Positions 7,315-12,379 are shown, counted from the stretch's first letter. The stretch is 13,355 nucleotides of DNA from an uncultured Oscillospiraceae bacterium (GCA_910584835.1 CAJUEG010000042.1:1-13355); one strand, 5' to 3'. The notes: generated by a model from the letters alone, not told the origin. Numbers and translations: made by a program.

Positions 7315-7338
7315 TTACAATTTGTTCTCAAATTGTAA
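7315..7338. promoter_or_regulatory. 10-bp perfect palindrome at the predicted transcript start of the 7299 hydrolase gene
   Basis: The arms 7315-7324 and 7329-7338 pair perfectly around a 4-base loop. The predicted start site from the promoter is about 7336, so the message would begin with this hairpin, which could protect its 5' end. The right arm contains one of the TTGTAA direct repeats and the left arm holds its inverted copy, so it could also be part of the operator. Confidence 0.55.
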
Positions 7339-7372
7339 CCACATTGTAACTTATTCAAAACCATTTTGCAAC
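7333..7372 (+). promoter_or_regulatory. WalR-box-like direct repeats over the promoter of the 7299 hydrolase gene
   Basis: TGTAAC occurs at 7334-7339 and 7345-7350 with exactly 5 bases between, matching the WalR (YycF) box TGTWAH-N5-TGTWAH. A third, weaker copy TGCAAC (7367-7372) lies two 11-bp turns further on. The WalRK system controls cell wall hydrolases in Bacilli. Here the boxes overlap the -10, the start site and the -35, and they read on the strand opposite to the gene. This position fits repression better than activation, but either is inference. Confidence 0.55.
7343..7371 (-). promoter_or_regulatory. Sigma-A-type promoter of the 7299 hydrolase gene
   Basis: On the minus strand, -35 TTGCAA (7371-7366), a 17-base spacer and -10 TACAAT (7348-7343). 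The start site would be near 7336, giving a leader of about 37 bases before the ATG. Confidence 0.65.
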
Positions 7373-7388
7373 CTTTTAAAGTCAGCAA

Positions 7389-7425
7389 AATAGCCAAACC
7401 TCTTTTGGACCAAGGTTTGGCTATT
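7389..7425 (-). terminator. Hairpin terminator after the 7485 hydrolase gene
   Basis: A perfect 13-bp stem (arms 7389-7401 and 7413-7425) with an 11-base loop. In the minus direction the stem ends in TT and two more Ts follow. It lies about 60 bases past the stop codon of the upstream paralog. The T run is short, so termination may be partial and some reads may continue into the next hydrolase gene. Confidence 0.65.
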
Positions 7426-7484
7426 GTGCAAATTATATAGTTTCCCTCTGTTTCCTCAAAATATGACTGGAATTTTTTGGAATA

Positions 7485-8288
7485 TTATTCGTAGAACCAG
7501 TGGCAGCCGATGGTGGTGACATAGGTCCGATTTTCCATGGTCCAGTGGTTGTCGGTGAGCTCCGGGGCGATAAAATACAGGCTCTCCCCCGCTGCCCGGG
7601 CGCCGTCCAGCACCAGCTTTGCGGCCAGCACGCTCTCCTGGGTGGGCTCGTCGTAAACAGTGCCGTTGGCCACCGGGGTAAACTGCACTCCCCACTCCCG
7701 GTCAAAGATCACACCCCGCACCGTGTCGGGAAACTCTTCGCTGCGGACCCGGTTGAGCACCACCGTGCCCACCGCCAGCTTGCCCAGCAGAGGTTCTCCT
7801 CTGCTCTCGGCGGAGATGATGCGGGACATCCAGTACAGATCCTCCTCGGTGTAAGACGGGGCCTCCGGCCGCCCGCTCCCCGGGATGAGCGTTACGCCCC
7901 TGCCTGCGCTCCACTCCACCTCGCCGCCCAGGGCCTTGGCCAGCGCCCGGATGGGCACCAGGGTGCTGCCCCTCTCCAGCCGCACCCCGTGGGGTATGTA
8001 CAGCGCCCGCCCGTTCACCGTCAGCCACTGCTCCCCCGGCCTGGCGGACAGGGTGAGCCCCGTCCCCCGCACCCAGGCGGTCCCATCCTCCCAAGTCACG
8101 GCGGCGTCCGGCGCCAGCACATTGACCACCGCCCGCAGGGACACATAGGTCGTGTCCTCCTCCACCAGCCGCGCCTGGGCCTGGGTCCACAGGTTCTGCC
8201 CATTGACGGACAGTACGTTCGCCGCCGAGGCGGGCAGGACCAGCGCCGCCGCCAGCGCCAGCCCCGCAGCTGCTTGCTTCATTTTCAT
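7485..8288 (-). CDS. Secreted cell wall hydrolase, SleB-type (Hydrolase_2), paralog of the downstream gene
   Basis: A 267-residue exported protein with a signal peptide at 1-22 (ending ASA). Two short beta-rich stretches, about 24-75 and 80-135, match copper amine oxidase N-terminal-like domains; the second has the LVPIRALAKALGGEVEW pattern typical of such domains. The Hydrolase_2 domain runs from about 149 to the end: WMSRIISAES with likely catalytic E161, GKLAVGTVVLNRV, FTPVANGTVYDEPTQES and NRTYVTTIGCHWFYE. It matches the gene at 6193-7299 across the whole catalytic domain but lacks its acidic insert, so it is about 100 residues shorter. The start follows an AAGGAG site at good distance. 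Predicted role: cleavage of peptidoglycan glycan strands outside the membrane. It has its own promoter, covered by the same 11-bp repeats as the paralog. Confidence 0.92.
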   Translation of the reverse strand: MKMKQAAAGLALAAALVLPASAANVLSVNGQNLWTQAQARLVEEDTTYVSLRAVVNVLAPDAAVTWEDGTAWVRGTGLTLSARPGEQWLTVNGRALYIPHGVRLERGSTLVPIRALAKALGGEVEWSAGRGVTLIPGSGRPEAPSYTEEDLYWMSRIISAESRGEPLLGKLAVGTVVLNRVRSEEFPDTVRGVIFDREWGVQFTPVANGTVYDEPTQESVLAAKLVLDGARAAGESLYFIAPELTDNHWTMENRTYVTTIGCHWFYE

Positions 8289-8311
8289 ATCTTGTCACTC
8301 CTTGGGGTTGG

Positions 8312-8340
8312 TTGTAAGCATATTGTAACCGTTTTGTAAC
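8312..8340 (+). promoter_or_regulatory. WalR-box-like direct repeats over the promoter of the 8288 hydrolase gene
   Basis: Three copies with an exact 11-bp period: TGTAAG (8313-8318), TGTAAC (8324-8329) and TGTAAC (8335-8340), each 5 bases apart. The last two match the WalR box TGTWAH-N5-TGTWAH in full; the first misses the final position. They cover the -10 and the predicted start site. Orientation and placement are the same as at the neighbouring hydrolase gene, while the surrounding bases differ. Confidence 0.6.
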
Positions 8341-8350
8341 CATCCGGCAA
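8322..8350 (-). promoter_or_regulatory. Sigma-A-type promoter of the 8288 hydrolase gene
   Basis: On the minus strand, -35 TTGCCG (8350-8345), a 17-base spacer and -10 TACAAT (8327-8322). The predicted start site is near 8315, about 27 bases before the ATG. Confidence 0.6.
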
Positions 8351-8393
8351 GGCAAAATAGCTGGAAGCCCAGGGGAACCCTTCCTGCGGCGGA

Positions 8394-8425
8394 AAGAAGC
8401 CCCCCGCTGCAGCGGGGGGCTTCTT
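8394..8425 (-). terminator. Intrinsic terminator of the TSCPD operon
   Basis: A 15-bp near-continuous palindrome, arms 8394-8408 and 8411-8425, centred on CTGCAG. In the minus direction it ends in TTCTTT. It lies about 20 bases past the stop codon of the TSCPD gene. The remaining gap to 8350 shows nothing else. Confidence 0.8.
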
Positions 8426-8445
8426 CATCACTATACTTTAATGTA

Positions 8446-8691
8446 TTATACCGCGGACTTCAGCGCCTGAGCCAGCTGATCCGGGCAGGAGGTGGGCTTC
8501 ATGCCGCAGCGGATGCCCTCCATCCGGGCGATGGCCTCCTTCACCGTCATCCCCTTCAGCAGCGCGCTGACGCCCTGGAGGTTGCCGTGACAGCCGCCCG
8601 CCACGCGGACAGCCTGGATCACGCCGTCCTCCACGTCGATCTCCATGCTCCGGGAACAGACCCCCCTGGGGGTGTACTTGATGGTTTCCAT
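8446..8691 (-). CDS. TSCPD domain-containing protein (TIGR03905-like)
   Basis: An 81-residue protein that is essentially one TSCPD domain, the size typical of this stand-alone family. It carries the naming motif TSCPDQLAQAL at 67-77 and four cysteines (12, 34, 62, 69), with GGCHGN at 32-37. The same domain forms the C-terminal end of B12-dependent ribonucleotide reductases, where its cysteines are thought to bind metal or take part in redox chemistry. What the free-standing form does is unknown. The start is backed by AAAGGAAAG about 9 bases upstream. It is the last gene of a minus-strand operon; the stop of the metallopeptidase gene is 27 bases upstream and a terminator follows. Confidence 0.9.
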   Translation of the reverse strand: METIKYTPRGVCSRSMEIDVEDGVIQAVRVAGGCHGNLQGVSALLKGMTVKEAIARMEGIRCGMKPTSCPDQLAQALKSAV

Positions 8692-8718
8692 ATGTCTCTT
8701 TCCTTTCTAAATGGTTTG

Positions 8719-9102
8719 CTATTGATCTCCCGGCCAGTCCTCTCCCCGGCGCAGGGCGTCCAGCTGGGCGGAATCCTTGTATTCCAGGCTCCGCTCCCCC
8801 GCCAGCCCCTCCACGTGGTGGGTCAGCTCATGGCGCAGGGTGGTGCGCAGCTCGTCCTCCCACACCCGCCGGGGCTCGTCGAACAGCAGCGCGGCGAAGG
8901 AGCCGTAATAGATGTTGATGTACCGCCCCATCTCGTCCCAGCAGTACTCCCCCATGATATACACGTCTTCCCCGGCGTCCGGGTCGGGCAGCGCCTCCTC
9001 CAGCAGCAGGACGCCGCCGTTGAGCTCCTGGAACAGGGCTTCGGGGAACTCCTCGCACATGCCGTCCAGGATATCGCCCACCTCGTCGATGGATAGGATC
9101 AT
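8719..9102 (-). CDS. Zincin-like metallopeptidase family protein
   Basis: A 127-residue cytoplasmic protein without a signal peptide. It carries HELTHH at 91-96, the HExxH motif of zinc metallopeptidases, with H91 and H95 as ligands and E92 as the catalytic base. A third ligand is not certain; E104 or D110 are candidates. The preceding GRYINIYYGSFA stretch and the short length fit the family PF06262 (zincin-like, known from small single-domain proteins). Its natural substrate is unknown. The start has only a weak ribosome site (GGGGCGGGGAAG) and lies 12 bases after the stop of the preceding gene, so translation is probably coupled. It sits in the middle of a three-gene operon. Confidence 0.83.
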   Translation of the reverse strand: MILSIDEVGDILDGMCEEFPEALFQELNGGVLLLEEALPDPDAGEDVYIMGEYCWDEMGRYINIYYGSFAALLFDEPRRVWEDELRTTLRHELTHHVEGLAGERSLEYKDSAQLDALRRGEDWPGDQ

Positions 9103-9114
9103 CTTCCCCGCCCC

Positions 9115-9906
9115 CTATAGCACGATCAGGCCGTACAGGCCGGTGAGCCGGTCCAGCTCCTCCCGGCTCAGCTCGCCGGTGCCGTCGTAAAATGCCCGGC
9201 CCTGATAGGCCCGCAGCGCCCCCTCCAGCAGCTCCGGCACGTCGGAGCACAGGCACAGCGCCTTGCGCACCGCATACTGGTGGAGGGCAAATATCTCCAC
9301 GTCATCCTGGCTCTGGACGGCGATTTTCACCGCCCCCACCGGGTCGTCCTCGGCGGCGATGATGTCCTCCAGCAGGTCGGGGCCGCACTCCAGCTCCTCC
9401 CCCACGTCGATGGTGCGGGTGATGAAGCAGGGGTCCGTCCCGGTGGCGCAGGGGATGGCGTCCGGGTCCCGGGGCGCTGGCTCATAGGGCCAGGGCACAA
9501 TCCCGCCCTCCCGCACCCGGAACAGAGGGACGCGGGCATAGGCGGCCAGCTCACCCAGCAGCCGGTCCGCCTCCTCCCCGGGGCAGTCGATGCCGAAGGC
9601 CGCCGCCCCCATCCCCTCGCACACGAACAGGGCGGCCAGCATATGCACCCGGGCGGGGGATATCCCCTCCCCGTCGCACACCCAGCTCACCCAGGGCGCG
9701 CCGCAGCCCGCCCCGCGGGCCGCAAGCAGGGCGGCGCGGCACTCGGCCATGGCGGTCATGCCCGCCAGGTGGACAGGCCCCGTCCCGGGCCCCAGCCGGC
9801 GGCGCCAGGCGGCCGTCATGCTCTCAAAATCCGTCTCCCCCACCGGGGGCACGTCCAGCCCCAGGGGGGTCAGCGTCCGCTGAAATATGGGCACAGAAGC
9901 GTCCAT
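9115..9906 (-). CDS. Homocysteine S-methyltransferase-like protein, diverged (probable)
   Basis: A 263-residue soluble protein without a signal peptide. Residues about 45-135 resemble part of the homocysteine S-methyltransferase barrel (PF02574): ECRAALLAAR, PWVSWVCDGEGIS and FGIDCPGEEADRLLGELAAYARVPLFRVREGG follow the family order of a strand ending in an S-F/W segment, then a G-x-x-C, then a strand into a GG turn. C108 would match the first zinc ligand. The second, in the family's GGCCGT motif, is not present, and the N-terminal part of the barrel is missing. It therefore probably no longer transfers methyl groups, or has a changed role. The C-terminal hundred residues end in YGLIVL and match nothing I recognise. 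The ATG follows an in-frame stop; AAAGGAG lies unusually far away at 15 bases. First gene of the operon. Confidence 0.55.
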   Translation of the reverse strand: MDASVPIFQRTLTPLGLDVPPVGETDFESMTAAWRRRLGPGTGPVHLAGMTAMAECRAALLAARGAGCGAPWVSWVCDGEGISPARVHMLAALFVCEGMGAAAFGIDCPGEEADRLLGELAAYARVPLFRVREGGIVPWPYEPAPRDPDAIPCATGTDPCFITRTIDVGEELECGPDLLEDIIAAEDDPVGAVKIAVQSQDDVEIFALHQYAVRKALCLCSDVPELLEGALRAYQGRAFYDGTGELSREELDRLTGLYGLIVL

Positions 9907-9934
9907 GATCCGGCTTCACAGCTCCTTTTGTCTC

Positions 9935-10012
9935 ACAAGTTTTCACTTGTATGGTAGTATTTCAATGTCCTGCGGGCCTAATGCCGCCCGGCCCGCCCCC
10001 TGTGGGGGCCTT
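9935..10012 (-). ncRNA. Structured 5' leader of the methyltransferase-like operon
   Basis: Transcription should start near 10012, giving a leader of about 105 bases. In the RNA sense it can form a 6-bp GC stem (10009-10004 with 10000-9995), a 7-bp GC stem (9996-9990 with 9978-9972) and a 6-bp stem with a GAAA loop (9950-9945 with 9940-9935) just before the ribosome site. The first two share bases 9995-9996, so in full length they exclude each other. It matches no riboswitch class I can recognise; a regulatory role is inference. Confidence 0.4.
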
Positions 10013-10018
10013 GCCGGT

Positions 10019-10047
10019 ATTATAGCAAACCTCCGCCGGAATGGCAA
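10019..10047 (-). promoter_or_regulatory. Strong sigma-A-type promoter of the methyltransferase-like operon
   Basis: On the minus strand, -35 TTGCCA (10047-10042), 17 bases, and a perfect -10 TATAAT (10024-10019). It lies back to back with the promoter of the YerB-like gene; the two -35 boxes are 24 bases apart. Confidence 0.75.
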
Positions 10048-10071
10048 GAGCCTTGTCCCGTCAATTGTCCA

Positions 10072-10100
10072 TTTACAAACTTCGACACAATTGGTATAAT
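10072..10100 (+). promoter_or_regulatory. Strong extended -10 promoter of the YerB-like gene
   Basis: -35 TTTACA (10072-10077), 17 bases and a perfect -10 TATAAT (10095-10100), with TGG just before it for an extended -10. The predicted start is near 10107, about 30 bases before the ATG. Two CAATTG palindromes (10062-10067 and 10088-10093) flank the -35 and could be an operator. Confidence 0.75.
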
Positions 10101-10136
10101 GAGGTTGATTTCCAAACGCCCAAGGAGGGACCTGCC

Positions 10137-11225
10137 ATGAAGCGTGCCGTCTGTCTGTTTTGTGCCCTGCTGTTTCTTCTGTCCGCCGGGTGCGGCGGGG
10201 AAAAGCCCGATCCAACCGCTCCCCCCTCTCAGCCCCTTCCCGTCACCGATCCCCCTGAGAGCCGGGAGCCCGTCCCCACCCCCACTCCCGCGCCCGCCTT
10301 TTACCATCCCCTCACCGGCCTGCCCTGTGAGGAGGACCTGTCGGGCAAAAGGCCGGTGGCGGTGATGCTCAATAACCTGAAAACCGCCCTGCCCCAGCAG
10401 GGGAACAGCCAGGCGGACATCATTTACGAGGTGCTGGCGGAGGGCGGCATCACCCGGATGCTGGCGGTGTACCAGGACCCCTCCCAACTGGGCCTGGTCG
10501 GCTCTGTGCGCTCCGCCCGGCAATACTATTGGGAGATCGCCAAGGGCCACGACGCCGTGTACATCCACGCCGGGGGCAGCCCGGAATTCTATGACACCAA
10601 GGACCGCCTGGGCCTGTTCACCGTGGACGGCGTGCGGGGCTACTACTCAGGCAAGGACGCAGGGATGTTCTGGCGGGACCGGGACAGGGTGCCCGGCTAC
10701 CACTACGACTATGAGCACTCCCTGCTCACCTCCGGCCAGGCTATCGCCGGCATGCTGGCCCAGCAGGGGCTGGAGGAGCACAGCGCCGGATACGCCTATC
10801 GGGCCGTCTTTGCCGACGACGGCACCCCGCCCGGCGGCCGGAGCGCCGTCACCGTCACCGTCCCCTTCTCCAGCTATAAAACCGGCGTATTCCGCTACGA
10901 CGACGCCTCCGGCGCCTATCTGGTTGAAGAATACGGCCAGCCCTACGTGGACGGCAACGACGGCAGCCAGGTGGCGGTGACCAATCTGCTGGTGCTCCAG
11001 ACAACGTGCACCGTGGTGGACGACGCGGGGCGGGTGAACGTGGATTTGTCCTCCGGCAAGGGCTGGTTTGCCTGCGGCGGGCGTATGATCCCCATCAACT
11101 GGTCAAAGGGCGGCCCGGAGGAGCAGTTCCGCTACACCACCGAGACCGGCTCTTCCCTGACCCTGGGCCGGGGCAGAATCTACGTATGCGTCATTCCCAA
11201 CAGCCAGACCGTCACTGCGGAGTGA
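10137..11225 (+). CDS. YerB/DUF3048 family lipoprotein
   Basis: A 362-residue lipoprotein. The frame is open further upstream, but this ATG has AAGGAGGG at the right distance and gives a proper lipoprotein signal: a hydrophobic stretch and lipobox LSAGC with lipid-modified Cys19. A Pro/Thr-rich spacer (22-54) lifts the domain off the membrane. The DUF3048 N domain starts near 57 with HPLTGLP, RPVAVMLNN, LPQQGNSQADIIYEVLAEGGITR, GSVRSAR and VYIHAGGSPE, all family hallmarks. The DUF3048 C domain covers about 230-355. It would act outside the cytoplasmic membrane. The family is named after B. subtilis YerB, whose function is not established. It is divergent from the methyltransferase-like operon. 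No T-rich terminator follows it, so the DUF378 gene may be partly co-transcribed. Confidence 0.93.
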   Translation: MKRAVCLFCALLFLLSAGCGGEKPDPTAPPSQPLPVTDPPESREPVPTPTPAPAFYHPLTGLPCEEDLSGKRPVAVMLNNLKTALPQQGNSQADIIYEVLAEGGITRMLAVYQDPSQLGLVGSVRSARQYYWEIAKGHDAVYIHAGGSPEFYDTKDRLGLFTVDGVRGYYSGKDAGMFWRDRDRVPGYHYDYEHSLLTSGQAIAGMLAQQGLEEHSAGYAYRAVFADDGTPPGGRSAVTVTVPFSSYKTGVFRYDDASGAYLVEEYGQPYVDGNDGSQVAVTNLLVLQTTCTVVDDAGRVNVDLSSGKGWFACGGRMIPINWSKGGPEEQFRYTTETGSSLTLGRGRIYVCVIPNSQTVTAE

Positions 11226-11283
11226 CCTGCGCGAATTTTGACAAAAAATTTTCCAGCATAGCGCCGCCGGCGCGGCGCAAACT

Positions 11284-11340
11284 ACCTCCGTGACCATTTC
11301 AGCGGGCGGGCCGCACGGCCTGTTTCCCGCAAAAGGAGGT
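11284..11340 (+). promoter_or_regulatory. Leader that may hide the ribosome site of the DUF378 gene
   Basis: ACCTCC at 11284-11289 is the exact complement of the ribosome site GGAGGT at 11335-11340, and CTA just before it can pair with TAG just after it. Between them lies a hairpin with GCGGG/CCCGC ends (11302-11306 and 11326-11330) that would bring the two close. Upstream, 11261-11278 holds a further 7-bp GC stem without T run, and 11238-11243 is a perfect -35 (TTGACA) but with no good -10 at normal distance. A translation switch is possible, not shown. Confidence 0.35.
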
Positions 11341-11347
11341 TTGTAGC

Positions 11348-11566
11348 GTGTTCCTGGACAAGATCGCCTTGGCGCTGGCCATTGTCGGCGGGCTGAACTG
11401 GGGGTGCATCGGGCTGTTCAATTTCGACCTGGTGGCTTTCATCTCCGGCGGCTCCGGCACCTGGCTGGCCCGGATCATCTACACGGTGGTGGGTCTGGCG
11501 GCCCTGTGGTGCCTGACCCTGCTGTTCCGGCCCGAGGACAACCGGGCCCGGCACTCTCACGCATGA
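11348..11566 (+). CDS. DUF378 domain-containing small membrane protein
   Basis: A 72-residue protein that starts at GTG, chosen because an excellent ribosome site (AAAGGAGGT) lies about 7 bases upstream. The sequence is typical of DUF378 (YuzA-like): a first membrane helix with the hallmark VGGLNWGCIGLFNFDLV at 13-29, then a second helix ARIIYTVVGLAALWCLTLL, then a short charged tail. It is full length for the family. DUF378 proteins are common small inner-membrane proteins of unknown function. It lies 122 bases after the YerB-like gene in the same direction and ends at a strong terminator shared with the convergent phosphodiesterase gene. Confidence 0.92.
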   Translation: MFLDKIALALAIVGGLNWGCIGLFNFDLVAFISGGSGTWLARIIYTVVGLAALWCLTLLFRPEDNRARHSHA

Positions 11567-11570
11567 CGGA

Positions 11571-11605
11571 AAAAATTCCCGGCGCTTGACGCGCCGGGAA
11601 TTTTT
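11571..11605. terminator. Bidirectional terminator shared by DUF378 and phosphodiesterase genes
   Basis: A perfect 15-bp stem, arms 11571-11585 and 11591-11605, with a 5-base loop, A5 on the left and T5 on the right. The stop codon of the minus-strand gene (11606-11604) overlaps the outer end of the right arm, and the DUF378 stop is only 4 bases away on the left. Confidence 0.95.
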
Positions 11606-12062
11606 ATTTCAATTCGGTTCGGAATTTCCCGTTCTCCACCTCAATGACCCCGTAGCCCGCCCGGGCGTGGATTCCCCCCGCGGTGCCCGGGTTGAACATC
11701 CACACCCCGCAGCCGGGCATGTTCAGCGCGTCGTGGGTGTGTCCGAAGCACACCACGTCCGCCCCCTTGGCCCTGGCGGACCGGGCCAGGTGGTCCGGCC
11801 CGCTCTTTACGTAATAGCGGTGGCCGTGGGTGAGCAGAAAGCGCACCCCTCCCGCCTCCACCAGCAGCTCGTCCGGGGCCTGGTCCCAGTCGCAGTTGCC
11901 CCGCACCAGCTCCATGGGCACGTCGGGGTACGCGTCCCGCAGGGCCTCCCCGTCCCGATAGCAGTCCCCCAGGAAGAACACCCGCCGGGGGCGCTCCCGC
12001 TCCATGGCGTCCATCATGTGGCCCAAGCGGCCATGGGAATCGGAAAATACTAAAATCTTCAT
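11604..12062 (-). CDS. YfcE/MJ0936 family metallophosphoesterase
   Basis: A 152-residue cytoplasmic phosphodiesterase with a complete two-metal calcineurin-like site: DSH (D8, H10), GD (D33), GNCD (N56, D58), THGH (H79, H81), GHTH (H108, H110) and NPGT. Members such as E. coli YfcE hydrolyse phosphodiester model substrates with manganese; the true substrate is not known. The frame is open to 12116, but I choose the ATG at 12062 because MKILVFSDSHG is the usual family start and GGTGA lies 5 bases before it; an ATG at 12074 or GTG at 12071 is also possible. The next gene diverges, with 56 bases between the chosen starts. Its stop lies in a shared terminator. Confidence 0.9.
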   Translation of the reverse strand: MKILVFSDSHGRLGHMMDAMERERPRRVFFLGDCYRDGEALRDAYPDVPMELVRGNCDWDQAPDELLVEAGGVRFLLTHGHRYYVKSGPDHLARSARAKGADVVCFGHTHDALNMPGCGVWMFNPGTAGGIHARAGYGVIEVENGKFRTELK

Positions 12063-12087
12063 ATTGGTCACCATTTCTCCCGGCTCA

Positions 12088-12095
12088 CATATACT
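12088..12095 (+). promoter_or_regulatory. Possible -10 element before the three small unassigned genes
   Basis: CATATACT lies 24 bases before the ATG at 12119. It contains TATACT, one base from the sigma-A -10, but no good -35 at 17 bases. It also resembles mother-cell sporulation -10 elements: the sigma-E CATACAnT (one mismatch) and the sigma-K CATAnnnTA (read with the next base, one mismatch, with AC 16 bases upstream). The choice cannot be made from sequence alone. Confidence 0.3.
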
Positions 12096-12118
12096 GAACA
12101 TGAACGGAGGGATCACCT

Positions 12119-12379
12119 ATGCCGAATTTTGACGATCTGCTTAAGGGAAAGGAAGCCGCGGGCCTCATGAAGGACCCGGCCAAACTGGAAAAGCTCCGGG
12201 ACGCGCCGGAGACCCAGCGGATTTTCAGCCTGCTCAGCCAAAGCACCGGGGACCTGGAGGGCGCCGCCCAGCGGGCCGCCCAGGGGGACACCGCCCAGCT
12301 GGCCGGGGCCATCCGCCGGCTGATGAGCGACCCGGAGGGGGCCAAACTCATCCAAAAAATGAAGGAAAATCTGAAGTAA
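12119..12379 (+). CDS. Small helical protein with DP motifs, function unknown
   Basis: An 86-residue, soluble, almost wholly helical protein with no signal peptide. I do not recognise its family with certainty. Two similar segments, LMKDPAKLEKL (16-26) and LMSDPEGAKLIQKM (68-81), flank a middle helix pair ending in AAQRAAQGDTAQLAGAIRRL. The pattern of Asp-Pro followed by an amphipathic helix resembles STI1/DP-type helical repeats that bind hydrophobic peptide segments; this is a likeness of pattern, not a proven homology. GGAGGG 8 bases upstream supports the start. The next gene begins 34 bases later in the same direction, and a third follows with overlap, so the three are probably one transcript. 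Confidence 0.75.
   Translation: MPNFDDLLKGKEAAGLMKDPAKLEKLRDAPETQRIFSLLSQSTGDLEGAAQRAAQGDTAQLAGAIRRLMSDPEGAKLIQKMKENLK

Noticed and set aside
7315..7372. PhoP/PhoB box instead of WalR box
   Set aside because: The 11-bp period fits any OmpR-family regulator, but the core TGTAAC-N5-TGTAAC meets the WalR pattern exactly, while TTACAA does not fit the PhoP core TTHAYA at position 4.
6193..8288. Copper amine oxidase enzyme activity
   Set aside because: Only the N-terminal-like domain is present, which is common as a non-catalytic module in secreted Firmicute proteins; the catalytic oxidase domain is missing.
9907..10012. Cobalamin, SAM or tetrahydrofolate riboswitch before the methyltransferase-like gene
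   Set aside because: None of the conserved core segments of these classes can be seen in the leader.
11238..11266. Promoter from the perfect TTGACA before the DUF378 gene
   Set aside because: The bases 16-18 further on are GC-rich (AGCGCCG) with no -10; only a weak CATAGC at 13 bases exists.
12063..12116. Longer start of the phosphodiesterase at 12116
   Set aside because: It would add 18 residues before the conserved MKILVFSDSHG and nearly abut the divergent gene, with no suitable ribosome site.
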